From: Deltaproteobacteria bacterium
GTDB taxonomy: Bacteria > Desulfobacterota > Desulfobacteria > Desulfobacterales > ETH-SRB1
Reading direction: 5' to 3'
Assembly: GCA_030627405.1 (NCBI GenBank)
Contig: DAOUSD010000107.1
Coordinates: 1-6,510, forward strand
Length of the DNA: 6,510 nt
Position 1 is the first letter of the stretch. Every line of letters begins with the position of its first letter. This document shows positions 5,994 to 6,510 of the stretch, in pieces. The translations under genes were made by a program, and so were the position numbers. Below the pieces are notes generated by a model. It did no database searches, was not told where the DNA came from, and saw only the letters and a program-made list of their open reading frames with translations.

Positions 5994-6004
5994 GAAAATA
6001 AAAA

Positions 6005-6032
6005 ACCGTGGGTTTTGGAGTCTGCCCACGGT
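6005..6032 (-). terminator. Second hairpin, terminator-like for minus-strand transcripts
   Basis: ACCGTGGG (6005-6012) pairs perfectly with CCCACGGT (6025-6032) across a 12-nt loop. The five A at 6001-6005 give a U-tract on the minus strand only. With the hairpin at 5964-5993 it would form a tandem terminator for a transcript coming from the right. Confidence 0.55.
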
Positions 6033-6044
6033 CATTAAAGCTTA

Positions 6045-6150
6045 TATAGACTTTCAGATAATTAATTTCACTGCGTTATCAGTCGTTGACGTATAACTAA
6101 TACGCCTTCCTCCTTCTGGCCTTGTGAAATTAATTATCTGAAAGTCTATA
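6045..6150. repeat. 106-bp element with perfect 27-bp terminal inverted repeats (MITE-like)
   Basis: The left arm 6045-6071 (TATAGACTTTCAG... ending TTTCAC) and right arm 6124-6150 are exact reverse complements over 27 bp, enclosing 52 bp (6072-6123). There is no ORF of note inside. The ends begin TATA, so a TA target duplication, as in Tc1/mariner/IS630-type elements, is possible but cannot be separated from the arm itself. It could be a non-autonomous mobile element or a large RNA hairpin. Confidence 0.8.
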
Positions 6151-6258
6151 GATTAAATTCCTGTTTTTTTCTTGGCATATCTATTGCTTTATAGATTATT
6201 GCCTATTACCCTTGCGCCCTTCGGGCGAACTTTCAGGCTGTAATTATATTGTTTTTTC

Positions 6259-6314
6259 GTAGGGGCGATCCTTGTGACCGCCCTGATTAGGGCGAATACA
6301 AGATTCGCCCCCAC
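6259..6314. repeat. GGGGCGA imperfect palindrome
   Basis: The arms 6259-6284 (GTAGGGGCGATCC...) and 6289-6314 (...TTCGCCCCCAC) match as inverted copies at 20 of 26 positions around the loop GATT. It resembles widespread REP-type GTAGGGGCGAA palindromes of environmental bacteria (recalled, not checked). No adjacent REP transposase is visible. Confidence 0.7.
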
Positions 6315-6355
6315 ATTGTGCCGATAAAACGATAACACCATAAAAAATGGAAATA

Positions 6356-6364
6356 TGCTATAAT
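6356..6364 (+). promoter_or_regulatory. Possible extended -10 promoter element
   Basis: TGCTATAAT is a perfect extended -10 sequence. No good -35 is seen 17 bp upstream (CACCAT). It would direct transcription rightward into the right-edge sequence. In AT-rich DNA a chance match is quite possible. Confidence 0.25.
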
Positions 6365-6410
6365 TTAAATTGAGCGATTTTTACTCGACCTGCACCAATT
6401 TCTTGCGCAT

Positions 6411-6477
6411 CAAGGACTTGCGAAAAGTCTCGACATATCCATTGGTATGCCTATGCCTACGCTTTTCGCAAACCTTG
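6411..6477. repeat. Right-edge inverted repeat
   Basis: CAAGGACTTGCGAAAAG (6411-6427) and CTTTTCGCAAACCTTG (6462-6477) are inverted copies except for a small mismatch/indel after CAAGG; TTGCGAAAAG is perfect over 10 bp. The loop contains a doubled hexamer, TATGCC TATGCC (6446-6457). The direct repeat GCATCAAG occurs at 6407-6414 and 6480-6487. The element may continue beyond the window. Confidence 0.6.
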
Positions 6478-6510
6478 CTGCATCAAGATCTCGGCACATT
6501 TCTTCGCAAA

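Larger units (their letters stand above)
5599..6510. other. Gene-free repeat-rich stretch upstream of the pilT operon
   Basis: No convincing gene is seen in 912 bp. The content is a succession of repeats and hairpins, listed separately: TTAGC elements A and B, a 10-bp tandem, two terminators, an element with 27-bp inverted ends, a GGGGCGA palindrome and a right-edge inverted repeat. Between these, 6151-6258 is AT-rich and holds only a small hairpin, CGCCC (6215-6219) with GGGCG (6223-6227). The pilT promoter must lie somewhere here, but no confident -35/-10 pair was found on the minus strand. Confidence 0.7.

Noticed and set aside
6172..6201. Promoter TTGGCA with a -10 near 6197
   Set aside because: The -10 (TATTGC) is poor, no gene follows, and the region is AT-rich, so a chance match is likely.
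6457..6510. C-terminal end of a minus-strand gene entering from the right
   Set aside because: Only 17 codons are visible, in a sequence full of inverted and direct repeats; this is not enough to call a gene.

Overview
The window (6510 bp, AT-leaning) looks like chromosomal DNA of a Desulfobacterota (deltaproteobacterial) organism. This rests on the ftsH-folP-ybbR order, on a PilT/PilU-type ATPase paired with a small zinc-finger/receiver protein, and on intergenic iterated repeats of the GTTCAAG and TTAGC kind. It is inference from layout and protein style, not from a marker gene.

Positions 1-3723 hold a forward run: the C-terminal 281 codons of the membrane protease FtsH, dihydropteroate synthase FolP (TTG start), a membrane-anchored YbbR/CdaR-type protein, and type III pantothenate kinase CoaX. 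The diadenylate cyclase gene (cdaA/dacA) that usually precedes ybbR is absent: only 65 bp, largely a repeat-derived hairpin, separate folP from ybbR.

Positions 3748-5598 hold a convergent two-gene minus-strand operon: a PilT-like secretion/retraction ATPase, followed after 9 bp by a 221-residue protein with a CxxC...CxxC zinc finger and a degenerate receiver domain. The second gene's Shine-Dalgarno overlaps the pilT stop codon, so the two are probably translationally coupled. CoaX and this operon are separated by only 24 bp, made of 7-bp repeat units.

Positions 5599-6510 contain no convincing gene. They hold a stack of palindromic and iterated elements: two related elements built from NNTTAGC heptamers with a shared non-heptad core, a CACGGATTTT-type tandem repeat, two hairpin terminators, a 106-bp element with perfect 27-bp inverted termini, a GGGGCGA palindrome, and at the right edge another inverted repeat in sequence of uncertain coding status.

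The protein genes are recognisable families. The unusual content is the heptad-periodic repeats, two unrelated families with the same 7-bp period at gene borders, and the pseudo-receiver protein tied to the PilT paralogue.
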